From positions 34,520,118 to 34,584,117 of the forward strand of contig NC_064533.1 of assembly GCF_023856365.1 (NCBI RefSeq): a stretch of DNA of 64,000 nucleotides, written 5' to 3'. The stretch comes from Brienomyrus brachyistius. Its lineage: Eukaryota; Chordata; Actinopteri; Osteoglossiformes; Mormyridae. Positions 1-13,000 of the stretch are shown here, piece after piece (position 1 is the first letter of the stretch; every line of letters starts with the position of its first letter). The position numbers and the translations under genes were made by a program. Under the pieces are notes generated by a model that had not been told where the DNA came from, did no database searches, and saw nothing but the letters and a program-made list of their open reading frames with translations.

Positions 1-990
1 TTGGTCATTTTCAACAAAATGTCTGTTTCCCTTTGCATATGGCTATTAAAGTTCACCCATAGCCATGCAGCTTAGCAATATTACTGCTGGCTGTGGATTT
101 TTTTGATGAATGAAGTTGCACCTGTTTTTTCCTATGACGGTGAGAGAGTAACTCAACCAAACTATCATGCTGAATTCTGCAGATAATCAAGTTTGACACA
201 AATAAGGATTGTATTATACTAAGCACACCTCCTTGGTGCAAGTGCTATGTGTTGTTACGAACACAAAACTGATGTGAAATTTGTGAATTCTCTTCAGACC
301 ATATCCTCCTCTTAGTCATTCTCCTAGTTGATCCCTCTCACCTGATTTTAGAAAGCCCTGCAACTTCATCTGCATGCTATTTTAATAAAAGCATTATATT
401 AACCTTCCTTCCACAACCGAGTGTGTGTCACCAAGCCAGAAACGCATTCGAATTTGCAGATAATGCATTTAGAATTTCATTGACATGTACAAACTACTGG
501 GCGTTTCGATATTATCGTTTACATTGATATTTTGAATATTATTTTGGTTATTATTTTGAATAATATATTGAAAATCATTTTTTAGATATCCCTCAGCCCT
601 TTTTGGCAAATTGCCATTACTTATAACATGCTACAACCAGATGCCTTTACTTGTTTAATATTTCAAAATTAAAAAAAAAACTACCAAAAACCCTCATTGT
701 GTAAATTTATATTATTGTCACAAAACTTCTAGAAGTAGTTCACTCTTTTGGTAGAAGTATTGATTAAATGAGTAAAAGGCTAGAGGACTGAGCACGTCAA
801 GAACAGGACTGAACAAGCACCCGAATGACAAGTCAGCATGATGTGAGAGGTGTTCAAGGCATTCAAGTTCTAATGGGACTGTTAATGGGGGGAATTCAGC
901 ATTTTTTTTCAAGGGTCATTCACTGGAGGTTAAAAAACATGCAAAGCATATGGGATCACTAACATTACATTTTCAAATTCCCATTTATAG
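1..990. other. Upstream myo1b intron, no exon seen
   Basis: AT-rich sequence up to the acceptor at 990. No segment encodes the motor residues expected just before the relay helix, so the previous exon is outside the window. No transposon recognised. Confidence 0.6.
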
Positions 991-1095
991 GACAACAGCT
1001 TTGAGCAATTCATCATCAACTACTGCAATGAGAAGCTTCAGCAAATCTTTATTGAGCTGACTTTGCGGGAGGAACAAGAGGAGTATGTTAGAGAG
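991..1095 (+). CDS. myo1b: myo1b exon: motor relay helix
   Basis: Acceptor tttatag and donor gtgagg bound 35 codons in phase 0. The peptide begins [20 protein letters not shown], the conserved myosin relay helix just after switch II. The exon that would carry the switch II DIYGFE motif is not in positions 1-990. Confidence 0.93.
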
Positions 1096-4000
1096 GTGAG
1101 GAAATGCAATGGCAAATTTATCGTCCAGTATCTTCTCTGCATATTGTGTTGTGCTTCAATGCAAGCATTGATGTTACACTGCAGTAAGCTGATCCTAAGG
1201 TGTGCATTGTTCTATTTTGGACAGCACTTTTGATAGAACTGGAAGTGTAGTGCAGTATACTGTATTGCAGAGTTGTTGCAAACCTTCCTGAGTCCATCCA
1301 AGTCCACGGCATATGTTTACAGCTTGTATGCACCTTTAGCCACGAGGGGGAATGGATTTTAATGCTTTCAAATGTTTTAATGTGTCAATTTTCTTCACTC
1401 TTATGTTGCTTTGGTTGAAGGTGTTTGCTGAATAATTTTGAATTTAGTTTCATAGTCTAAAATTGAATTTGTGTTTTTTCTGGACTCAGAAATTGACTTG
1501 TACTCGACTACACAGCTCCAGTAATGGACTCAGTCTCGTCTCACATTAACCCCCTTTTAGACTCGGCCTTATCTCAGACTTGATTTGTTAAGCATATGGT
1601 CTAGATTTGGGCTCGACTAAGGGGGACTCAAACACAATACTGGTATACAATACAGTTTAAATGTCTTATGTAATCAAAGAAAATGTTTAAATGATTATCA
1701 TTTTGTTGTAAAAATATGATATTATGTCTGTCAAACTATGTTAGCTAAGCAATTTCAAAACTGCTCCTAAAATCACCCTAGTATTTGCAGCACCCATCCA
1801 ATACACACACATGTACTTTTTGACTTGATCACTAACATACCTTACATGATTTATCAATACCTTATAGACTTTTATATACCTTTTACCTTATACACCTTAT
1901 AGCAGCCATCATGTGGCGCAGTGGGCTAAGCCTGTGTGCCTATAATCAGCAGGTCATCAGTGCAAATCTAGCCCCAGCACATCTGTGGGTCCTCAAGCAA
2001 GGCCCTTAGCTCCCAGCAGTGCACCTCACACCTGCACTTAATGTTTCCCATTCATTTCATGTCATCCTTCGATTCATGAGAAACTGTCGGATAAGTTAAC
2101 AGTAATTTCTGGCATTACAATGTTACTTCCGCCTTTTACCTGGCTGGTTTCTGATAGGAGAGTGACGCAATTCCATTTTATAACCAGCCCCATAAATGAA
2201 GATTATATTTTAGAACTTGAACAAAGTGTTCACATTTCCTTTTTTTATAGGAATATGCATGAATACTCCATTCATCTGTAATAAAAGTTTTTTACTGAAT
2301 TGTAGCATAGTTACCAAACAATAGTTACTGAACAATACAGTGTTTCACCACCTGAGTCTCTCAGCTTGGGATAAATCTTTACAAGCTTTTCTTTGAAAAC
2401 TCACCTTGTTAGTTTCCTGTGAATTTGAATATTGAAAGCTAATCATTTAAGATTACTTTGACCCTCTTTTTGCAGGGGATTGAATGGACAAACATTGAAT
2501 ACTTCAACAATGCAATGATCTGTGACCTCATTGAAAATGTGAGTTTTGTTCTCTTGAAAAGGCTTTCTGTTTTGTTTCTCCTGAAAAGACAGAAAAGTTT
2601 ACATTTGCACATGCATTACATCATAAAAAACTGATTTTGTCTGTGTCCATTAAAACTTGCAAAGTATATACGAATTGCTTATTAATTTATTATAAAATTT
2701 TCAAAACAGGTGTACTTATATTCTAATAATATTTCAATATGAATTATTAAGCCTCTTACTGTAAAAGCTGAGCCTAAACAAACAAATTGTTCATTTAGTT
2801 GTGAATGTGGTCACTTCAGAATAAACATTAAATTGTTAGTTATTTGTGTGCTCCCAAAAATGACTTACAGCACAGGTTGTCAACAGGGTTCCCACTCCTC
2901 CCTCTTGTTAAGTGCTCTTCATTATTCTCAGAAATGCCAATATTCATTTAAAAGATAACAGTTCATGTAAATAAATAATTTATGCTTCATTTTCAGGGTA
3001 TTTTTAAAATTTCGATTTCATACTAACTGTAATTTAACCACACTGTCATTCACTAGAACTTTAAATAACATGTAATATGTTGGAATTTGTTTCATTCAGT
3101 GAACAATTTCATCACTCAAAAGGATCAGGCCTTACACCTTAGTTACACTTTAGTTAAGACATGCTATTATTTTATTTTTGTTGTGTTTTCATTTCACTTA
3201 AATACATTTATGTATGTTATTTGGATTTCCCCTCTTAAGTAGCAGATACAATATATTGCCATGCCTTCACTTAGAACAAGAATGGGATCCTAGCCATGCT
3301 TGATGAGGAGTGTCTGCGTCCTGGAAATGTGTCAGACGAAACCTTCCTAGACAAACTCAACACAGTCTGCGCTAAGCACCAATGCTTTGAGAGCTGTCAC
3401 AGCAAGAACTCAAAGTTCCTCACTGACCGCAGCTTGCCTCGCAACTGTTTCCGCATTCAGCATTATGCTGGCAAGGTACAGAGATTTCCTGGTCTGTAGA
3501 GGTTCCATTTGAGCCAAATTCCCAGCATTCCCTAATTTAACGATAGTCAGAATACCCAACTTTTCATATTCAAAATAGTGTCACCTATGGTTTTTGATAT
3601 GTGATGATGGACAGTAGTTGTAATCATTTTAATCTTGAATAGATTGGCCATTTCAGAAAAAAAGAAACGGTATCCACTGTCTTGGATACTTAATCTGTCA
3701 TTCTTCATTGTCCAGCAGTTTAATATAATTTAATATTTAATATAATTAGTATAATAATAAGAGATTTAATGTTCATAATATTCTCTTCTTAGGTGTTGTA
3801 CCGCGTGGAAGGATTTGTAGACAAGAATAACAACTCGCTTTACCGTGACCTTTCCCAAGCAATGTACAAGGCTAACCACAGTCTGATAAAGCTGCTCTTC
3901 CCTGAGGGTGACCCTAGTAAAGTCAACTTGAAAAGGCCACCTACTGCCGGCTTCCAGTTCAAAGCCTCAGTAGGCACATTGATGAGGAATCTGCAAACCA

Positions 4001-7000
4001 AAAACCCCAACTACATTCGGTGTGGCTTTTATTTAGTTTTATTCTGTTCTGTTTTTGATTTAATATATATTTTTGGGAAAATGTAAAGATGATTTCCTGT
4101 GTTTTTTAGATGCATAAAGCCTAATGACAAAAAGGCAGCCCGCCTTTTCACAGAGGTGTTGGTGCGCCATCAGGTGCGTTACTTAGGCCTCATGGAGAAT
4201 GTTCGTGTGCGTCGTGCTGGCTATGCCTTTCGCCAGCCCTATCAACCTTGCCTGGAGCGATACAAGATGCTTTGCAAACAAACTTGGCCTCAGTGGAGGG
4301 GTCCAGCCAGGTAACACTGACAAATCTGCAGTCTTCTACTGTTGTTTTACATTATGAATTGGGTCAGCTTTTCTCTGCTTGTCTGTCAGTCACTGCCTAA
4401 TGTGTGGATTACACGAAATGCATGTTCTAGAGAGGTAAAACTACAGTGAAACCTTGAATTGCGAGTAACTTGGTTTGCAATTGTTTTGCAACACGAGCAA
4501 AAATTTAAAATAAATTTTAACTTGATAGATGAACAAGGTCTTGCAATAAGATACATATAAATTAGATAAATTACATATACGCTTTTGGCACAATGGCACA
4601 AAAAGCAAAAGATTCCAGTGAGCCAACAGATAGCAGTTATTCTGTTAGTTATAGTGAAAGTCGTCCTGCAAAATAACCCTCCTCTTTTCCACTTCATCTC
4701 CCTCACACCATCCACGACTCTATTCAAAGGTAAAGTGCAGGTTAATTTGTTTTATGTATTTTACTTTATATTTTGTATTAATCATTTTTACATTAAATTT
4801 TTTGGGTTGTAGAACCAATCATCTGAGTTTCCATCATTTCTAATGGGAAAATTCACTTTGATATACGAGTGCTTTGAATTACAACCACGTTTCCGGAATG
4901 AATTGTGCTCGCAATCCAAGGTTTTACTGTACATAGTTACGAAGTCTCCTATAGCTTCCATTTCACTCAAACATCACGTCCTGCATGTTAAACATTGTTT
5001 CTTAGCCTTGGGTTAATAGTATGGCATGAAGGTGCTTGTACTTAAGGTTTATTTGGTTCACAGCTAAAAGCATGAAAAAACAATATAGAGAAAATCTGCT
5101 AAACAGCCAGTACTAAAACTTGACCGGGTGGGTTGCTTATTAGCTCTTTTTGATTGGGGGCCAGTTTTAATTATGATTCAAAAACGTCATGAACCATCTA
5201 AAGTAGTGGTTCACACAGATAACATAAGTAAGCCGTAGCCATACTGTACACCACCGTTTTAAGTGAATTTTACATATACTGATACGCTTACACCCCCACA
5301 AAGACGATGATTGCTGGTTAGTCACTCTCAGATATTGAAACTGGGTCACATGTCTGATGTTGTTGATTACCAGCAATCATCATATCACCCAGACCTATTT
5401 CCCACCCAAGTGAAATTTGTTTTCATGTTATGATAATGATGTACAGTGTAGGGCATATCATTCATAATTATTTAAATCTCAAAATCCCATAGCTGATCTA
5501 ATTTATTATGAACTGCTGAGGGTGGTGTTCTTACAGGGAAGGAGTGAAGGTGCTTTTAACCAGCTTGCAGATCCAAAAGGAGGAGTTCTCATATGGACAT
5601 ACTAAGATCTTCATCAGGAACCCCAGAACGGTAACAGTTCTGCAAACACCATTAGAAGAACTGGCATTTTCCTTCAGGCAAAAGTAGAACCTCAGTCTAT
5701 GATTGGCTTATATTTACCTGCTTAAAGCACAGACCGCAAGTTACGATGTGACATACAGCATATATGCCTTGTGCCAAAATAACATTGTGTACTCCATAAC
5801 CTATAACCTGGTACAAAATTAAGTCATTCAACTTCATTTAATTAAGCAAAAAGAAAAAAATTAAATAACCAAACCATAAAGGTGTCATTTTCCAGTTTGT
5901 ATTTTATATTTCATAATACCTAGTGCTCGGAAGCTTGCTTGCAAAACTGATTAATTATTACTGTAACATTGCTTCTCAACAGTGCCATTGTGTCCTATTA
6001 ATACAGACTGAAGTAGTCCAATGAAAAGATGATGAAGACAATTAGTGAAACTATGTCAGCCAAAACCAAACAGCTGTCAAGCTTAATTCTTAATTCATGA
6101 TGTATCTTTTGTTTTCAGCATGACCTGTAGTTCTTTATATCATCCTATAATATATCATTTAAGATGGCACAGTGAGGCCAGAGGTTGTTGTGCTGCTTGC
6201 TTTCCAGCTCTTCAAACTGGAACTGAAGAGGAAGCAGTGTCTGGAGGATCTGGCCACCCTGATTCAGAAGACCTACCGTGGCTGGAAGAGTCGTACATTC
6301 TTCCTGCTCATGAAGAAGAGCCAGATCATTGTGGCAGCCTGGTATCGCAGATATGCAGTAAGCCACTTCCAGCCCTCCTCATATCACATATTACACTAAT
6401 GACAATTAAATATCTTTGGTTATATGAATTAAGTAGTTTAGATTTGATAAGGTAAAAAGTGAAAAGTAAAAATGCCCTGTAATATGAGTGTTAGTTTTTG
6501 AAAGTTGACCAGCTGACCATAACTTTTATCTACAATAGTTCACGTTATGTCCAATGATTTGCCCAAAGTAAATAGAGGGCATATACTTTTGTAAACAATG
6601 CTTAAAGATGGCAGAAAAGATAATGAATTGATAAATGGCTAAGGTTATACCATTTACATTTGATTGACTTACTTTTTCACCATTATGAACTATTTTACAG
6701 CAACAAAAGAAATACCAGCAGATCAAGATCTCAACTGTTGTGGTACAGTCTTACATCAGAGGATGGAAGGTGGGTTAAGCACTGGTAACCCAGTGCTGTT
6801 TTTGCATGACTTATGTATTAAGAACTGTAACACTGTTGCTGCACACCTCTGGGACCCGGGTTCGAGTCTCCGCCTGGGTCACATGTGTGCGGAGTTTGCA
6901 TGTTCTCCCCATGTCGTCATGGGGTTTCCTCCAGGTACTCCAGTTTCCCCCCACAGTCCAAAGACACGCTGATTGTCCTAATTGGAGTTACTAAATTGCC

Positions 7001-10000
7001 CGTGTGACTGGTGTGTGAGTGTGCCCTGCGATGGACTGGGCCCCCCATCCTGGGCTGTGCCCATGGCTTTCGGGACGGGCTCCGGACTCCCTGTGACCCA
7101 GAAGGATAAGCGGTTTGGAAAATGGATGGATGGATGTATCAACAGTGTGAAATTTGGCTTGAATAAATGTGCCTAGATGCAAAAGAATCTGGGTTAGTAG
7201 TGTCTGTTTGGAGTTGATTAAATCTGTTCATTATCATCGACCACCGTTCTTTATGTAGGCTCGGAAGACACTTCGTGAGCTAAAATACCAGAAAAGATGC
7301 ATTGAAGCAGTGACTACTATTTCAGCATATTGGCACGGGAAACAGGTAAGCCACTCATGATAATTAGTATACTGTAAATATCTATCCATCCATCCATTAA
7401 CCTCCACTTCTCCAAGGTCGGGTAGAGGGAGCAGCAGTCTCAGCAGAGAAACCCAGACTTCCCTCTCCCCGGCCACGTTATCCAGCTCCTCCGGGGGAAT
7501 CCCGAGGCATTCCCAGGCCAGCCGAGAGACATAGTCCCAGTCTCCTCCCAGTGGAACATGCCCGGAACACTTCACCAGGGAGGTGTCCGGGAGGCATCCT
7601 AAGTAGATGCCCGAGCCACCTCATCTGACTCCTCTCAATGCGGAGGAGCAACGGCTCTACTCCCTCCCGAATGACCGAACTCCTCACCCTTTCTCTAAGG
7701 GAGAGCCCAGCCACCCTGCAGAGGAAACTCATTTCAGCCATTTGTATTCGCGATCTCGTTCTTTCGGTCACTACCCATAGCTCATGACCATAGGTGAAGG
7801 TAGGAGCGTAGATCGACTGGTAAATCGAAAGCATCACTGCTGATGCCGCACCGATCCGCCTGTCGATCTCTCGTTCCATCCTTCCCTCACTCGTGAAGAA
7901 GACCCCAACATACTTAAACTCCTCCTCCACGGTCTGATGAAGCCAACAGAACCACATCATCTGAAAAAAAGCAGAGACCTAATCCTAAGGTCACCAAACC
8001 AGACACCCTCAACACCCTGGCTGTGCCTATAAATTCTGTCCATAAAAGCTATAAACAGAATCGGTGACAAAGTCCAACTTATTGCCCCATACTCCCAGAG
8101 CACTCCCCACAGGACTCCCCAAGGGACACGGTTGAATGCCTTCTCCAGGTCCACAAAACACATGTAGACATGTTGGGCAAACTCCCATGAGCCCTCCAAG
8201 ACCCTGCTGAGAGTATAGAGCTGGTCCACTGTCCCATGGCCAGGGCGAAAACCACACTGCTCCTCCTGAATCCGAGGTTTGACAATCCGACAGACCCTCC
8301 TCTCCAGAACCCCTGAGTAGACCTTACCAGGGAGGCTGAGAAGTGTGATCCCCGTATAGTTGGAGCTAACCCTCCAGTCCCCTTTCTTAAAGAGGGAGAC
8401 CACCACTCCGGTCTGTCAGTCCAGAGGCATTGCCCTCGATGTCCACGCGATGCTGAAGATGCATATCAACCAGGACAGCCCCACAGCATCCAGAGCCTTA
8501 AGGACCTCCGGGCAGATCTCATCCATCCCCGGGGCCCGGCCACTGAGGAGCTTTTTAACCATTTCAGCGACCTCCGCCCCAGACATAAGGAAGTCTACCC
8601 CCCAAGTCCCCAGACTCTGCTTCCTCATTGGAAGGCGTGTTGAGGGATTGAGGAGGTCTTCGAAGTATTCCCTCCACCAACCCAAAACGTCCCGAGTTGA
8701 GGTCAGCAGCACCCCATCCCCACCATAAACAGTGTTGATGTCGTACCGCTTTTTCGCCCTGAGACGCCGGATGGTGGACCAGAATCTCCTCAAAGCCGTC
8801 CGGAAGTCGTTTTCCATGGCCTCGCCAAATTCCTCCCACACCCAAGTTTTTGACTCGGCGACCACCAAAGCCGCATTCTGCTTGGCTTGTCAGTACCTGT
8901 CAGCTGTCTCTGGAGTGCCACAGGCTAAAATGGCCCAATAGGACTCCTTCTTCAGCTTGACGGCATCCCTCAACACCGGTGTCCACCAGCGGGTTCAGGG
9001 ATTGCCACTACGACAGGCACCGACCACCTTATAGCCACAGCTCTGGTCAGCCGCCTCCACAATGGAAGCACGTAAACAAAACCCATTCAGACTCAATGTC
9101 CCCCGCCTCCCCCCAGGACATGGGAGAAGCTCTGTCGGAAGTGGAACTTGAAGCTCCTCCTGACAGGAGATTCTGCCAGACTCTCACTATACGCTTGGGC
9201 CTGCCAGGCCTGGCCGGCTTCCTCCCCCACCAGCAGAGCCAACCCACTACCATGTAGTGATCAGCTGACAGCTCCGCCCCTCTCTTCACCCGAGTGTCCA
9301 AGATATGCGACTGCAAGTCGGATAACACGACTACAAACTCGATCGTCAAACTACTGCCTAGTGTGTCCTGGTGCGAAGTGCACATATTAGTGCACCCTTA
9401 TGCTTGAACATGGTGTTCATTATGGGCAATCCACAAAAGTTCAATAACAAAACATCGCTCAGGCTCAGAATGGGGGGGGGCATTCCTCTCACTCACACCC
9501 CTCCAGGTCTCACTGTCATTGCCCACGTGAGCATTGAAGTCCCCCAGTAGAACAAGAGGGTTCCCAGGAGGAGTGCTCTCCAACACCCCTTCCAAGGACT
9601 CTAAAAAGGGTAGGTATTCTGAACATAAACGCAGTCAGGACCCATCCCCCCACCTGAAGGCGAAGGGAGGCTACCCTCTAGTCCACTGCGGTAAACCCCA
9701 ATGTACAGGCACCCAGCCAGGGAACAATAAGTATGTCCACCCTTGCCTGGCGCCTCTCCCCATGAGCAACTCCAGAATGGAAGAGTGTCCAACCCCCCTC
9801 GAGGAGACTGGTTCCAGAGCCCAAGCCGTGCGTCGAGGTGAGCCTGACTACATCTAGTCGGAACCTCACAGCCTCGCACACCAGCTCAGGCTCCTTCCCC
9901 GTCAGAGAGGTGACATTCCATGTCCCTAGAGCTAACTTCTACAGCCGAGGATCAGACCGCCAAAGTCCCCGCCTTCGCCTACTGCCCAACTCACACTGCA

Positions 10001-13000
10001 CCCGACCCCTTTGGCCCCTCCTACAGCTGGTAAGCCCATTGGAGGGGGGACCCACGTACCTTCTTCAGGCTGTACCCGAACAGGCCCCATTGGTGCAGGC
10101 CTCGCCATCAGGCGATCGCCATCGAGCCTCACCCCCAGGCCTGACTCCGGAGGGTACCCCGGTGACCCGTGTCCGGGCAAGGGAAATCATGGATCCATCA
10201 TTTTTTTCATCATAAGGCGTCTTGTGAGCCGCACTTCGTCTGGTTCCTTACCCAGGACCTGTTTGCCTTGGGTGACCCTGCCAGGTGGATAAAGCCCCGG
10301 GCAACTAAGTTCCTGGGATCACTGGAACACACAAACCCCTCCACCACTCCAGGAGGGGTAGTATAAATATATGTTTAAGTATATAGACAAATATCTATTA
10401 AATATACAGTATGTCTTTAAAGAAGACATTCAGGTTTGAAGGACTAACCCAATAATAAGAAGTTAGCCGTAGATATGTCCCATTTAGCCTCTCGAAATAA
10501 CCTACTGTATCCTTCCTTTGTCATTACTTTCACTTAATTTATTTTGCTTATTGTGATTCCTGTATTTCCTCCGGGAACTCCGGTTTCCCCCCACAGTCCA
10601 AAAACATGGCCAATTGGAGTTACTAAATTGCCGTAGGTGTGCCTGTGTGAGTGAATGGTGTGTGAATGTGCCCTGCGCTGGGCTGGCGCCCCATCCTGGG
10701 TTGTTCCCTGCCTCGTGCCCATTGCTTCCGGGATAGGCTCCGGACCCCCCGCAACCCAGTAGGATAAGCGGTTTGAAAAATGGATGGATGCATGATTCCT
10801 GTATGTCGCTGCTCAAAGGTAACCTTGTCACTTAGCCATGTCATTTTACATTATATGATACATAATAAGAATAACATAATACAAGCCTAACAGTAGAATG
10901 ACAAACTGAGTAGTGCTGTCACCACACTGCCGCTTGCGTTCGTGGAGCTGGCAAGTTCACCATGTGTGTTGGTGCCTTTTTGGTAGATCTGCCAATTTCC
11001 TTATACCTGTGGTTCTCAACCTTTTCTGCACCATGACCCAATTTTTACCTTGCCAGCTCATTTGCAACCTTGTATCAAGTATAGGTTTAAATTAGCACTA
11101 TGATGATTGATGAAGCTCGCAGTGCACTCTGCAATTTATGCCAATCAATGCCTGTTGCACAAATCTGACTGGATGTGCCAGTGAATTTTAAATTAAGCAT
11201 CTGTGATTTGGCTTCTGGGAGTAGTTGAGTGTTCATTAGTTTTGCACTAAGCAATTGCAGACCAAAGAGCTATTTATATACGTTAATTCTAGGACTGGGG
11301 CTGAGAAATCTGATCGTGGATCAGTATTGGAGCTTCTTGGTTTTAAAATGCCTCCGTTTTCAACTCTGCCTCCTGACCCATTCACAAGTTGCCATGACCC
11401 AAATTTGGGTTGCAACCCATGGGTTGAGAATCGCTGTGTTATACTGCCCCAAAACATTAAACTTAAATTAACTGAGTGTGCACCCTGTAACATGTGGTTG
11501 GTTCCTGCCTTGCACCAATTTCAATGTTTATATTATATTATATTACATTATATTACTGTATATATATGAACAATTACTCGATGAATCATCAGATTAATCT
11601 GTAGATTACTCGATTATTAATATAATCGATAGTGACAGCCCTATTATAAATATAAATATGAAAGTTATGTAAATGGCACAGTGAAGGGATAAATTATACT
11701 CATTCGAAAAGAAACTACCGCCATTTCCAATCTCAGTTTGAGGTCAATGGGCCTCTGTGCCTGTGATCAGAAGGTCGCCAGTTCATGCCCAGCCTCAGCA
11801 TGTCCACAGGTCCTTGAGCCAGAACATTAACCCCCAGCTCCCTGGGTGCTGCAAGAGATGGCTGCCCTTCACGTCCATCTTGCTCTTACCTACAGAGAGC
11901 AAGTTGGGGGAGGCGTAAAGAAAATTTCCCCACGGGGATCAATAAAGTATCAATTAATTACTTAATTTTGTACTTCAGGTGCTGATTTACATGTTTGTTT
12001 TGAAGGTCCGTCGGCAATACAGAAAGTTCTTTAAATCCAATGCAGGAAAGAAGATATACAACTTCATCATTCAGAGAACTGTAAGTTTATGAATCCGTCA
12101 ATGAATTCTCTTGGGAAGCTAGTATCTTTGATTCAATGCAATGTTGATACTGCCAACTATCTTAACGATTTTTAAAAGTACATTGAAAGAAGCATATGCA
12201 GAAAACTGAAATGCATCAGCCAAATGGTGTTCTTTAGAAAAAAAACAGTATGACATGATTTTTTAAAGAAAAGACAGTAAAGTAAATTTATCTCTTACAG
12301 AATAGGGTGTGATGTGTAGTATGTCCTTCTCTCAGATGCAAAAGTACTTTCTGGAGTTGAAGAAGACAATGCCTTCTATGTCACCCACTGACAAGTCCTG
12401 GTCTCCCCACCCCTGTCGGTTCATGGCGGGAGCAGACAAAGAGATTAGGAGAATATTCCATCTCTGGAAGGTCAGCTTATAATACCAGCTACCCTTAATG
12501 TGCTGAATTTCTTATAGTGTTCACTTTACTTTGCATTCTCAGTGAGTTACAAGGAAATTTTAAGGATGTTGAGGGGTATTCTTAAGTTACAAATATGTTA
12601 TGTGGTAGTTGATTGGTATATATTTTTTGTTCAGACTAGAGATCAAAGACCTTGTACTATAGACAATGATTTAAGCTGGTACAGTATGTCTTGTCTGGTA
12701 TTCCATTTAACAGTAACATCAAAAAATCACGAATAGCTGTAAGCAGTAAAATTATAGAATTGTATTTATAATTTGAGAAGGCAAACTATTTGACAAATTT
12801 ATTGCATTGTGTTTTACTTAGCAATTTTGAGCATAGTAGCATTTTGCAAGAGGTCATTTTGAAATGGTCAACAACAGTATGTTATATTCCAAAATGGGAT
12901 AAAGCATTATAGTTTATAGTTATTACTGAATAAATTAATGAACGATACATTTATATAGTGCTTCTCAAGACACCCAAAATGCTTTTTTTTACCCAACTCA

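Larger units (their letters stand above)
7381..10364 (-). mobile_element. Rex3 (RTE-clade) LINE, nearly full length, inactive
   Basis: Non-LTR retrotransposon lying antisense in the myo1b intron 7346-12005. Read on the - strand it gives an endonuclease piece with [12 protein letters not shown] (9398-9595), RT fingers (8416-8868), RT core with [20 protein letters not shown] and [14 protein letters not shown] (7957-8406), an [13 protein letters not shown] catalytic box next to a frameshift, and a C-terminal domain with [17 protein letters not shown] (7478-7960). The 3' tail is (GGAT)n at 7381-7398. The stretch ACCACCACTCCGGTCTGTCA (about 8400) and CGGTGACAAAG (about 8063) match the primer sites used for fish Rex3, from memory. 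Frameshifts and an internal deletion after the catalytic box make it dead. Confidence 0.88.

Noticed and set aside
3793..4086. 97-codon ORF as one exon
   Set aside because: Myosin homology stops at NYIR and a GT donor is at 4020; the rest is a 90-bp intron.
6829..7137. tRNA gene from the A/B-box-like head
   Set aside because: The tRNA-like part is followed by a SINE body and TGGA tail and recurs many times; it does not fold into a full tRNA.
10911..11643. A single hAT element spanning both tips
   Set aside because: The termini look alike (TAGTGCTGTCAC and TAGGGCTGTCAC) but the flanking 8-mers do not match, and a separate Charlie-like MITE lies inside; pairing left open.
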